The notes beneath the pieces were generated by a model. The model was not told the DNA's origin, made no database searches, and saw nothing but the letters and a program-made list of their open reading frames with translations. 8,575 bases of DNA. Source: Dehalococcoidia bacterium (lineage in GTDB: Bacteria > Chloroflexota > Dehalococcoidia > Dehalococcoidales > JAUWZL01). How positions within the stretch are numbered: the first letter of the stretch is position 1; the number at the start of each line of letters is the position of its first letter. Made by a program: the position numbers and the translations under genes. This document shows positions 1 to 5,341 of the stretch, one piece after another. The stretch covers positions 1 through 8,575 of the forward strand of contig JAUWZL010000027.1 of the NCBI GenBank assembly GCA_030615305.1. Reading direction: 5' to 3'.

Positions 1-769
1 TAGCTTTTATGGCGAAGGGAAGGGTCAGCAAAGCTATTAGGCAGTAAGGCGGCATTACACCGGCCACCACACCACCGATTATCCACAGATAAACCAAGAC
101 CGTAAGAATGGAATAGACTATGCTTGCCTTTGCCTTCCCGATAACGATAGGCAAGGTCTTCCGGCCAGCTTTCCTGTCGGCCTCAACATCAGGAAACTCA
201 TTTAGGAGGAGCAGGTTGTGCGCCAGAATGGTAGATGGTATAGCGGCAATAAACACCGGTAGAGTGTAGCTGCCGGTCTGAACAAAATAAAACCCCAGAA
301 TGGGCAGAAGGCCAAAACCAATCCCTGGTGCCCACTCGGGATAGCCGGTTTTGAGTATGAACGGTGTGTAAAGGAGCATACAGGCGGCAGCAACTAGAAG
401 TAGGGGTAATAACTGCCAACCGCTAACGATGACGAAGTAGATACCTATGGGCACTGTAGCTAGGAAACAGGCTAAACCAAACCAAAGTGCCTGTCTCGGC
501 TTAATTAGACCAGCTGGTAGGGCGCCACTGCCGCCGCTAAAGGGTGTTTTTTTAGTATCAAAATCAACCCCGCTTTTGTAGTCCAAGTACTCATTAAGCA
601 CATCAACACTTATGTGGGCCAGAAGAAAGCCAAAGAAAGCCAGCAGTGCATGCCCCAGGTGAAAGACACCATCATAATACCAAGCGATGCTGGTTCCTAA
701 AAACGCCAGCACCACAGGAAGAATGAGAAACGGAGGTCTGGTGACCAAAAGCCATCCTTTTAGACCCAT
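1..769 (-). CDS. UbiA-family prenyltransferase, probably MenA-like (partial, C-terminus off the left edge)
   Basis: This open frame runs from an ATG at 769 to the left edge (256 codons, no stop), so it lacks its last few dozen residues if the family length of about 290-300 applies. It is an integral membrane protein rich in hydrophobic helices. Two Asp-rich motifs typical of the UbiA superfamily are visible: NEYLDYKSGVD (N59, D63, D69) and NEFPDVEADRKAGRKTL (D194, D198). These bind Mg2+-prenyl diphosphate. The NEYLDYKSGVDFDTKKTPFSGGSGAL stretch resembles 1,4-dihydroxy-2-naphthoate prenyltransferase, the membrane step of menaquinone synthesis, but other UbiA substrates cannot be excluded. GGAG at 780-783 lies 10 nt before the ATG. 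The 126-bp gap to the upstream SAM hydrolase gene leaves it open whether both share a transcript. Confidence 0.85.
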   Translation of the reverse strand, partial: MGLKGWLLVTRPPFLILPVVLAFLGTSIAWYYDGVFHLGHALLAFFGFLLAHISVDVLNEYLDYKSGVDFDTKKTPFSGGSGALPAGLIKPRQALWFGLACFLATVPIGIYFVIVSGWQLLPLLLVAAACMLLYTPFILKTGYPEWAPGIGFGLLPILGFYFVQTGSYTLPVFIAAIPSTILAHNLLLLNEFPDVEADRKAGRKTLPIVIGKAKASIVYSILTVLVYLWIIGGVVAGVMPPYCLIALLTLPFAIKA

Positions 770-895
770 TTGGTTTTAGCTCCTTTTAATTATGAGATAT
801 TCCCTCGGGTAGCCGAATGAGGTCAGCAGCATTACGCAGATAATAGCTACTACTCACAAAAACCGCCTTCAGTGAGGATGACAAGGAAAGACAGC

Positions 896-1750
896 TCACT
901 GGTTATCCCCTGGCAGTTGCCTCAATCTTACTTCATCACCCACCTTAGCATCAAGCAGGGAGCTGGCATTACCCCCCTTGAGGGAGACCTCCAGATAGCC
1001 GCTTGAGCCGATTAAGGCCAGCAGTCCGCTACCTTCAGCGTAGGTGCGGCTCAGTCCGGAAATGAGCTGGCTGCCTAGCTCAATGGTGACCGGCCACTCC
1101 TTATAGGGTAAGTCATCGCTTCTTATATTAGTAATAAGGCTACCAAAGCTATCAATATGGATGATATGCCCTACCAATGAGCCACCGGGTCTCTTAACTG
1201 GCTGTGGTAGGGGCAACATTTCGACCGATGTTACCGGCTCCCCAAACTCTATAGGCGGAAAGCCCAAGGAGAGAAGAGCCGCTATTGGGGCAAATATATC
1301 ACGCCCGTGGAAGGTGGGGCTGACCGGTGACCTCCAGAACTTAGGATTGGTGATGTGCACGGCTTCTATATCCGCCCCCGGCTTTAGTTCTCCCTTTATG
1401 GAGAACTTACCCTTATTTGTCACTGGCTCAGTTAAAGACTGCTGGATAACATAACTAAGGACTCCGTTATCGGGGGCGACAAAAGAGGCCAGTGGCGTTC
1501 TTAAGATGATAGCCCGGCGCTCACTACCAACCCCGGGGTCAACCACCACCAGGTGGATTGTCTTTCTGGGGAAATACTGATACGCCGTACTCAGGACAAA
1601 GGCAGCCTGGGGGATGTTCTGGGGTTTAATGGTATGACAAATATCAACCAGCTTGGCTTCGGGATTGATACCCAGTATTACCCCTTTTACTGATGCCACA
1701 TAGGCATCAGATAGCCCAAAATCAGTGGTCAGTGTTATTACGGCACTCAT
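896..1750 (-). CDS. S-adenosyl-L-methionine hydrolase (SAM hydroxide adenosyltransferase, DUF62 family)
   Basis: The 284-residue protein matches the DUF62 family, cytosolic enzymes that use a water-derived hydroxide to split SAM into adenosine and methionine; relatives include the fluorinase and chlorinase. The N-terminal TTDFGLSDAYV (8-18), VVVDPGVGSERR (68-79), APDNGVLSY (92-100), FHGRDIFAP (147-155) and HIDSFGSLITNI (198-209) are family signatures. The conserved Asp-Arg-His triad that positions the nucleophilic water is present as D71, R78 and H148, which argues for hydrolase rather than halogenase activity. It is full length for the family, with an N-terminal catalytic and a C-terminal beta domain. 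The gene starts 22 nt after the secG stop with only a poor ribosome binding site, so it probably depends on upstream translation. Its physiological role in the operon is not clear. Confidence 0.9.
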   Translation of the reverse strand: MSAVITLTTDFGLSDAYVASVKGVILGINPEAKLVDICHTIKPQNIPQAAFVLSTAYQYFPRKTIHLVVVDPGVGSERRAIILRTPLASFVAPDNGVLSYVIQQSLTEPVTNKGKFSIKGELKPGADIEAVHITNPKFWRSPVSPTFHGRDIFAPIAALLSLGFPPIEFGEPVTSVEMLPLPQPVKRPGGSLVGHIIHIDSFGSLITNIRSDDLPYKEWPVTIELGSQLISGLSRTYAEGSGLLALIGSSGYLEVSLKGGNASSLLDAKVGDEVRLRQLPGDNQ

Positions 1751-1772
1751 ACCAATTCAAGCCAACAAGCCC

Positions 1773-1991
1773 TTAGCCCAGACTGAGCATTAGTAGCGAT
1801 ATGGCAATAAATAGAATCACCAGGATAATGGTGAACCGGAATAGCGTCTTCTCCACGCCCCGTTTAGTCCGGTAGACGGTATCAGCTTGACCGAAGATAC
1901 CACCCAAGCCACCGCCCCTGACCTGAATCAAGAGAACTAGTACTAGGGCTACCGATAGCACCATCTGAGCTATGGTTAGATAGACCTGCAT
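1773..1991 (-). CDS. secG: Protein-export membrane protein SecG
   Basis: A 72-residue protein with two transmembrane helices (about 2-24 and 50-71) joined by a cytoplasmic loop. The loop carries the family signature QVRGGGLGGIFGQADTVYRT, with a positively charged TKRGVEKTLF before helix 2. SecG is the small accessory subunit of the SecYEG translocon and aids SecA-driven export. The ATG at 1989-1991 lies one base after the gatB stop, and its ribosome binding site GGAAGGAT is formed by the last gatB codons, so the two genes are very likely translationally coupled. Length and topology are normal. The link with gatB is positional only; no functional connection is known to me. Confidence 0.95.
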   Translation of the reverse strand: MQVYLTIAQMVLSVALVLVLLIQVRGGGLGGIFGQADTVYRTKRGVEKTLFRFTIILVILFIAISLLMLSLG

Positions 1992-1992
1992 A

Positions 1993-3468
1993 TTATCCTT
2001 CCTCTAGCTTTTTACTTAGCAGTTCATTCGCCAGCTTGGGCTCGGCGCGACCTCTGGTGGCCCTCATCACCTGGCCGACGAGAAACTTTAGGGACTGAGC
2101 CTTACCCGCTTTATAGTCGGCCACCGCCTGGGGATTGGCCTCAATCACCTGACTTATTACTTTTTCAATCTCCCGGGCATCACTTATCTGGCTTAACCCT
2201 TGCTGGGCAATAATTTCGGCTGCATCTTTGCCTGTGTTGAACATCTCATCAAGCACAGATTTAGTGGTGGCAATATTTATAGCGGCTTGTGAGTTAAGGA
2301 GTAACACTTCTGTAAATCTCTCAGGACTGACCTCTTTTCTAAAGTCGATAATATCTATGTTTTTAGCATTTACTATACGGCTGACTTCGCCTAGAAGCCA
2401 GTTACTTACCTCTTTAGCTGCCTTATCCTGTGGTAGCTTCTTATACTCCTCAGTTTTCGTACAGGCCTCAAAGTAATCAGCCATTGCCTTAGAGCTGGTA
2501 AGCAGGTTGGCATCATATAGCGGCAGACCGTATTCCGCCATAAATCTGTCACGCCTGGCTTCAGGTAGCTCGGGTAGCTTGGCTCTTATTTTCTCCACCC
2601 AATTACGCTCCAGTACCAGTGGGGGCAAATCTGGCTCCGGAAAGTAGCGGTAATCATGGGCATACTCCTTGCTGCGCTGGGTAACTGTTTTGCCCTTCTC
2701 CTCAATCCAGCCCCTGGTCTCCTGAGACAGCCTTTTGCCCTCAGATAGCTGCTTCCTCTGCCTCTTGGCCTCATATTCCAGCGCCCGGTAGACAGCCCGG
2801 AAGCTGTTCATGTTCTTTACCTCAATCTTGTCAAGTAGCTTGGCACTGCCCTTGGGGCGAATGCTGATATTGGCGTCACAGCGGAAACTGCCCTCCTCCA
2901 TGTTGGCTGTGGATACACCCAGGTAGCGCAGTATACAGTGTAGCTTTATCAGATACTGCCTGGCCTCTTCTGGGGAGCGCAGGTCGGGCTGACTAACAAT
3001 CTCCATCAGCGGCACCCCGGAGCGATTAACATCAACCAGACTGTAGGCGCCGCCATCGGGTGAAGTGCGGTGCAGCAGCTTGGCTACATCCTCTTCAAGG
3101 TGAACGCGGGTTATGCCTATCCGTTTTTTCTGGCTGTCAACATCCATAGTGAGCCAGCCCTGGTGACCTATAGGGGCATTATACTGCGAAATTTGATAGC
3201 CCTTCATCAGGTCGGGGTAGGGGTAATTCTTACGGTCAAACTTGCTAGAATCGGAGATGGTGCAGTTTAAAGCCAGGGCAGTTATTATGGTATACTCTAT
3301 CGCTTTTTGATTGATGGTGGGCAGAACACCGGGCATGCCCAGGCATACTGGGCAGACGTGTGTGTTGGGGGTAGCACTGGCATAGTCAGCACTGCAGCGA
3401 CAAAACATCTTGCTCCCGGTATTCAGCTGGGCGTGCACCTCAAGCCCAATAACAGTCTCAAAATCCAT
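1993..3468 (-). CDS. gatB: Asp-tRNA(Asn)/Glu-tRNA(Gln) amidotransferase subunit B
   Basis: The 491-residue protein is the tRNA-binding and kinase subunit of the GatCAB complex, which phosphorylates and then amidates Glu-tRNA(Gln) or Asp-tRNA(Asn) with ammonia from GatA. It opens with the family start DFETVIGLEVHAQLNT and has four cysteines (C23, C25, C39, C42) in the usual zinc-site arrangement, followed by VCLGMPGVLP. The segments GAYSLVDVNRSGVPLMEIVS and RCDANISIRP are also diagnostic. The tail from about residue 340 is the YqeY-like tRNA-binding region. The frame can be extended to a TTG at 3525 (510 aa), but that TTG is the first triplet of a strong -35 box, and the extra residues do not resemble GatB. 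I therefore choose the ATG at 3466-3468. gatA and gatC are not in this window. secG follows after one base. Confidence 0.95.
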   Translation of the reverse strand: MDFETVIGLEVHAQLNTGSKMFCRCSADYASATPNTHVCPVCLGMPGVLPTINQKAIEYTIITALALNCTISDSSKFDRKNYPYPDLMKGYQISQYNAPIGHQGWLTMDVDSQKKRIGITRVHLEEDVAKLLHRTSPDGGAYSLVDVNRSGVPLMEIVSQPDLRSPEEARQYLIKLHCILRYLGVSTANMEEGSFRCDANISIRPKGSAKLLDKIEVKNMNSFRAVYRALEYEAKRQRKQLSEGKRLSQETRGWIEEKGKTVTQRSKEYAHDYRYFPEPDLPPLVLERNWVEKIRAKLPELPEARRDRFMAEYGLPLYDANLLTSSKAMADYFEACTKTEEYKKLPQDKAAKEVSNWLLGEVSRIVNAKNIDIIDFRKEVSPERFTEVLLLNSQAAINIATTKSVLDEMFNTGKDAAEIIAQQGLSQISDAREIEKVISQVIEANPQAVADYKAGKAQSLKFLVGQVMRATRGRAEPKLANELLSKKLEEG

Positions 3469-3496
3469 AGCAAAATTTACTTGAAAGAGATAACTC

Positions 3497-3525
3497 AGTA
3501 TAGCAATATTAATGATGGCTGGCAA
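3497..3525 (-). promoter_or_regulatory. Sigma70-type promoter of the gatB-secG-SAM hydrolase operon
   Basis: On the minus strand, TTGCCA (3520-3525) and TATACT (3497-3502) are separated by exactly 17 bp; each hexamer matches the consensus at 5 of 6 positions. The predicted start of transcription is near 3490, leaving a leader of about 22 nt before the gatB ATG at 3468. The leader has no good Shine-Dalgarno sequence. The prediction comes from sequence alone. Confidence 0.65.
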
Positions 3526-3547
3526 GGAAGTACCTTTAACTTATCTA

Positions 3548-3596
3548 CCTCACCCCCTTAATCCCCCTCTCCTTCAAAAGAGAGGGGGAAGATATT
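3548..3596. repeat. Hairpin-forming dispersed-type repeat (CCCCCTCTC ... GAGAGGGGG)
   Basis: CCCCCTCTC (3563-3571) pairs perfectly with GAGAGGGGG (3580-3588) around an 8-nt loop and is preceded by CCTCACCCCCTTAAT. I recall very similar CTCACCCCCT-AAT-CCCCCTCTCC units as dispersed, REP-like intergenic repeats in several bacterial groups, including Dehalococcoidia. Only one copy lies in this window, so the repeat status rests on memory. It is directly joined to the terminator-like hairpin at 3597-3621, and the pair may be one composite element. Confidence 0.5.
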
Positions 3597-3621
3597 AAAA
3601 AAGAGGGGCTTCGCCCCTCTT
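3597..3621 (-). terminator. Rho-independent terminator-like hairpin, T-run on the minus strand
   Basis: AAGAGGGGC (3601-3609) and GCCCCTCTT (3613-3621) form a 9-bp stem with a TTC loop. Six A residues at 3597-3602 give a T-run 3' of the stem on the minus strand. It sits upstream of the gatB promoter, so it would stop leftward read-through from the tRNA region. On the plus strand only three T follow, so termination in that direction would be weak. Confidence 0.55.
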
Positions 3622-3640
3622 AAACACCCCTGAACCACCC

Positions 3641-3669
3641 TTAATAAAAGACCTCATATATGTTATAAT
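3641..3669 (+). promoter_or_regulatory. Promoter of tRNA-Ala
   Basis: A perfect -10 box TATAAT (3664-3669) is preceded at 17 bp by TTAATA (3641-3646), which matches the -35 consensus at 4 of 6 positions. Transcription would begin near 3676, about 9 nt before the mature tRNA 5' end. Confidence 0.6.
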
Positions 3670-3684
3670 TCCTAGTGTAATTGT

Positions 3685-3757
3685 GGGGATATAGCTCAGC
3701 TGGGAGAGCGCTGCGTTCGCATCGCAGAGGTCGGGGGTTCGAATCCCCCTATCTCCA
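3685..3757 (+). tRNA. tRNA-Ala (anticodon CGC)
   Basis: The 73-nt sequence folds as a complete cloverleaf. The acceptor stem is GGGGATA/TATCTCC (one G-T pair), the D stem GCTC/GAGC, the anticodon stem CTGCG/CGCAG with loop TTCGCAT, and the T stem GGGGG/CCCCC with loop TTCGAAT. The anticodon at loop positions 34-36 is CGC, reading the alanine codon GCG. The discriminator base is A (3757). The following bases are CTG, so the 3' CCA is not encoded and must be added by nucleotidyltransferase. It has its own promoter and lies opposite in strand to gatB. Confidence 0.97.
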
Positions 3758-3850
3758 CTGCTAACTGGCTGTCAATACTTTTAACAGGCTCAAAATTCTC
3801 AATGCAGTGGCTCGCCTACACACCTAGTGATTCATCTCTATTAAGGGTTA

Positions 3851-3879
3851 TTGACAGAGATCCCAATTCTTGTTAACAT
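3851..3879 (+). promoter_or_regulatory. Sigma70-type promoter for the small membrane protein gene
   Basis: A perfect -35 box TTGACA (3851-3856) is followed after 17 bp by TAACAT (3874-3879), a 4 of 6 match to the -10 consensus. Predicted transcription start is near 3886, giving a leader of about 33 nt that contains AAGGAGG at 3904-3910, 8 nt before the GTG start at 3919. The good promoter and strong ribosome binding site support the 61-residue frame as a real gene. Confidence 0.55.
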
Positions 3880-3918
3880 CCGACAAATCATGTTCAGGAA
3901 GTGAAGGAGGTAAATCAC

Positions 3919-4104
3919 GTGACAGATAATGCTAAAAGGGCCATTGTTTGGCTAGTCTTTGCAGCAGGACTCATTCTAGGTTTATTGGGATGGGCAACGA
4001 CCGTATATTCATCTTGGACAGGTACTTTTATTTTTCTTGGTTTCGTGATTGTTCACATTGCACTTAGAATATTGTGGGGCCCGAAAAGGGGAAAAGAGGA
4101 ATAA
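3919..4104 (+). CDS. Small two-helix membrane protein of unknown function
   Basis: I do not recognise a named family. The GTG at 3919 is chosen because a perfect AAGGAGG (3904-3910) lies 8 nt upstream; the more upstream in-frame GTG at 3901 overlaps that site. The 61-residue product has a short charged N-terminus (TDNAKR), a hydrophobic helix at about 7-26, a turn SSWTG, a second helix at about 35-52, and a basic tail GPKRGKEE. The second helix, TGTFIFLGFVIVHIALRIL, resembles the second helix of both segments of the following interrupted frame. All three look like copies of one two-helix module. It stands on the plus strand between tRNA-Ala and a tRNA relic, unlike the surrounding minus-strand genes. 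Confidence 0.7.
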   Translation: MTDNAKRAIVWLVFAAGLILGLLGWATTVYSSWTGTFIFLGFVIVHIALRILWGPKRGKEE

Positions 4105-4210
4105 TAGGAACCCTTGATACGCAGCACTGTACATTGGGCTACTAACCACCCCAATAGCATAAACTCCTGTGCCTGCAGCTACTAAAACATCTATATTAGA
4201 TAGTAGTTGG
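4105..4210 (+). other. Spacer between the two small membrane protein loci
   Basis: This 106-bp stretch has no gene. It contains a weak inverted repeat, ATTGGG (4133-4138) and CCCAAT (4150-4155), without a T-run, and a possible -10 box TATATT (4192-4197) that lacks a good -35. Whether the second locus is co-transcribed with the first cannot be decided from sequence. Confidence 0.4.
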
Positions 4211-4217
4211 AAGGAGG
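4211..4217 (+). promoter_or_regulatory. Perfect Shine-Dalgarno with no standard start codon behind it
   Basis: AAGGAGG at 4211-4217 is as strong as the site in front of the 61-residue gene. The expected start position, 3 to 6 nt downstream, holds ATT (4221) and ATA (4224) in the membrane-protein frame and no ATG, GTG or TTG. Either a rare ATT/ATA start is used or the start codon has been lost by mutation. Confidence 0.5.
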
Positions 4218-4220
4218 AAC

Positions 4221-4373
4221 ATTATAAGAGGAAAATATTTAACCGCACGTTGGAACAATATAGTGTCAATAGGGCTGGGACTGGTGACACTGCTCTTCTT
4301 CATTGCTATTCTAATTGTTGGAGCGGGCACAGCCAGCTTCATTGCTCTTATCGTTATCGGGGGTATTACCTGA
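4221..4373 (+). pseudogene. Two-helix membrane segment with non-standard start, ended by in-frame TGA
   Basis: Behind the strong ribosome binding site at 4211-4217, a frame reads from ATT (4221) or ATA (4224) through about 50 codons to TGA at 4371. It encodes a short basic head (RGKYLTARW), a hydrophobic helix NIVSIGLGLVTLLFFIAIL and, after GAGTA, a second helix SFIALIVIGGIT. After the TGA the same frame continues as LFNEVHSTVRFVRTRW into the next open frame. The joined product would be about 127 residues with two helix pairs. A TGG-to-TGA change would explain the break, giving GGITWLFNE. A decayed gene is the simplest reading; a real 50-residue protein from an ATT/ATA start is the alternative. 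Other genes here use TGA as stop, so a general TGA-Trp code is not suggested. Confidence 0.5.
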
Positions 4374-4385
4374 CTATTCAATGAA

Positions 4386-4604
4386 GTGCACAGCACCGTG
4401 CGGTTCGTACGGACTAGATGGAGAATTAAAAGGCATGCTCACCCTACTACAATCATGGGATTCATACTTGGTGGCGCTGTTCTAGCAATTATTATCCTTA
4501 CTTTTAACGGCACAATGGCATACACGACGGGTTTCATAACACTTTCGGTCATTATCTTTCTTAAGGTGGGATTTAATATTTTACGGAATGCTCTACTAAA
4601 GTAA
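4386..4604 (+). CDS. Small two-helix membrane protein, possibly the 3' half of a broken gene
   Basis: A 72-codon frame starts at GTG 4386 and ends at tandem TAA codons (4602-4607). No Shine-Dalgarno precedes the GTG; it begins 12 nt after the TGA of the previous segment and in the same frame. Translation, if any, would be by coupling or read-through. An ATG at 4455 is an alternative start but also lacks a ribosome binding site. The product has a basic stretch (RFVRTRWRIKRHAH), a helix at about 24-40 (MGFILGGAVLAIIILTF) and a second helix TTGFITLSVIIFLKVGFNIL with a short tail. The second helix resembles that of the 61-residue upstream protein. No family is recognised, and function is unknown. 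Confidence 0.5.
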   Translation: MHSTVRFVRTRWRIKRHAHPTTIMGFILGGAVLAIIILTFNGTMAYTTGFITLSVIIFLKVGFNILRNALLK

Positions 4605-4692
4605 TAAGCTCGCTGTATTTCTTAACTGATTTAACAAACGCCCGAAATGTGCAATGAACTTGCCTGAATATAGTGGTGTTTGCTGGCTGGTC

Positions 4693-4751
4693 GGGTGCTA
4701 AGTGCAGTTTGGCGCTCGTTACCCGAGGGTCGTCGGTTCGAAGCCACCCAG
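4693..4751 (+). pseudogene. Degenerate tRNA, initiator tRNA-Met-like, anticodon arm partly deleted
   Basis: The segment reads like a bacterial initiator tRNA-Met from the D arm onward: GCAGTTTGG (4704-4712), GCTCGT (4714-4719), then ACCCGAGGGTCGTCGGTTCG (4721-4740) and AAGCC. Against the E. coli initiator tRNA from memory, ACCCGA to ...CC matches at 22 of 25 positions, while about 8-10 nt around CGGGCTCAT are missing. The 3' side is damaged: T-stem GTCGG faces CCACC, though GGGTG (4693-4697) could pair with CACCC (4745-4749). It cannot form a normal anticodon arm, so it is a relic. It ends 9 bases before the stop codon of the convergent cupredoxin gene. Confidence 0.55.
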
Positions 4752-4759
4752 TGATTCAC

Positions 4760-5179
4760 TTACCCTACGATAACTGTTCCGTGCCTATAAGGGAATTCCT
4801 CGTTGTAATAGTTAAAAGTACCAGGTTCCGTAAAAGTATAGCTGAAGGTATCCCCAAAAGCTAGTAAACCGCTATCAAATAGGCCGGTTTCACTGGTAAC
4901 ATTATGGAACCAGACAGCAGAGTCTGCTTCGCGGTCTCGGTGAATCCAGGTGACCGTAGCTCCAACCGGGACGGTAATGTTCGCCGGGATGAAAGTGTCA
5001 CCGTTTATCTCCACTTCAAACGACACCGGTGTCGTTAGCGGTGTTGTTGTCGGCGGTGTCGTGGTTGGTGTTGTTGTCGGCGGCGAGGTAGTTGCTGGTG
5101 CCGTGTTACAGGCAACAAGCATTGGCAGCGCAATTAGTAACATTGCAGCTAGTAGCCACAACATAGATTTAGGCTTCAT
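4760..5179 (-). CDS. Cupredoxin-fold lipoprotein lacking the copper-ligand cysteine
   Basis: The 139-residue protein has a lipoprotein signal (MKPKSMLWLLAAMLLIALPM, lipobox LVAC, lipidated C24), a Pro/Thr linker (28-51) and a plastocyanin-like domain (52-139). Domain landmarks are FIPANITVPVGATVTW, a His at 92 (FHNVTS, the first copper-ligand position), LFDSGLLAFGDTFSYTF and PGTFNYY...GTVIV. In blue copper proteins the last segment reads YYC-x2-H-x2-M; here it is YYNEEFPYRHG, so Cys, His and Met are replaced by N126, F129 and R132. H80 and H133 are additional histidines. A type I copper site as usually built is therefore not possible; a different metal site or a structural role is. AAAGG about 9 nt before the ATG serves as ribosome binding site. 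It is the last gene of the leftward secreted-protein group. Confidence 0.82.
   Translation of the reverse strand: MKPKSMLWLLAAMLLIALPMLVACNTAPATTSPPTTTPTTTPPTTTPLTTPVSFEVEINGDTFIPANITVPVGATVTWIHRDREADSAVWFHNVTSETGLFDSGLLAFGDTFSYTFTEPGTFNYYNEEFPYRHGTVIVG
5040..5083. repeat. 27-bp-period tandem repeat encoding the Pro/Thr linker
   Basis: GGTGTTGTTGTCGGCGG occurs at 5040-5056 and again at 5067-5083, a period of 27 bp (nine codons), within the linker of the cupredoxin lipoprotein. A near copy is present in the neighbouring lipoprotein gene: the 23 bases at 5685-5707 match 5040-5062 at 21 positions. Confidence 0.7.
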
Positions 5180-5341
5180 CTGGCTAACCTTTCTATTTAA
5201 TAGTAATCATACAAAAGGCTGAGACCGAGCGGCACTCCGCTTCACACTTTTATATTAGCCACCCGGAAATTCGGTAAGATCTTCGGTATTTGACCCAGAT
5301 GATTAATCATGCGAACTTCCTTTGCCATAGAGGCTTGGCAG
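5180..5341 (-). other. Intergenic region upstream of the cupredoxin gene, with a 12-bp palindrome
   Basis: No gene is seen in these 162 bp. ATGATTAATCAT (5299-5310) is a perfect 12-bp palindrome that could be an operator. A weak promoter candidate on the minus strand has TATAAA as -10 near 5253 but a poor -35. No intrinsic terminator follows the upstream lipoprotein gene, so read-through into the cupredoxin gene is plausible. Confidence 0.4.

Noticed and set aside
198..419. Minus-strand frames of 63-73 codons inside the prenyltransferase gene
   Set aside because: They are out-of-frame shadows; the true frame gives UbiA motifs from 769 to the edge.
770..895. Possible terminator after the SAM hydrolase gene (CCTT...AAGG then CGGTTTTT on the minus strand)
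   Set aside because: The stem needs a 2-nt bulge for 6 bp and is not adjacent to the T-run; too weak to call.
4169..4384. 71-codon plus-strand frame overlapping the interrupted membrane-protein frame
   Set aside because: Its composition is that of a shifted reading of the hydrophobic frame, and the strong ribosome binding site lies inside it rather than before its start.
4221..4604. Use of TGA as a tryptophan codon by this organism
   Set aside because: The SAM hydrolase gene ends at TGA, and the long genes read Trp from TGG; one interrupted small frame is not evidence for recoding.
4673..4864. 63-codon plus-strand frame over the tRNA relic
   Set aside because: It runs through the degenerate tRNA and the antisense of the cupredoxin C-terminus, which explain the sequence.
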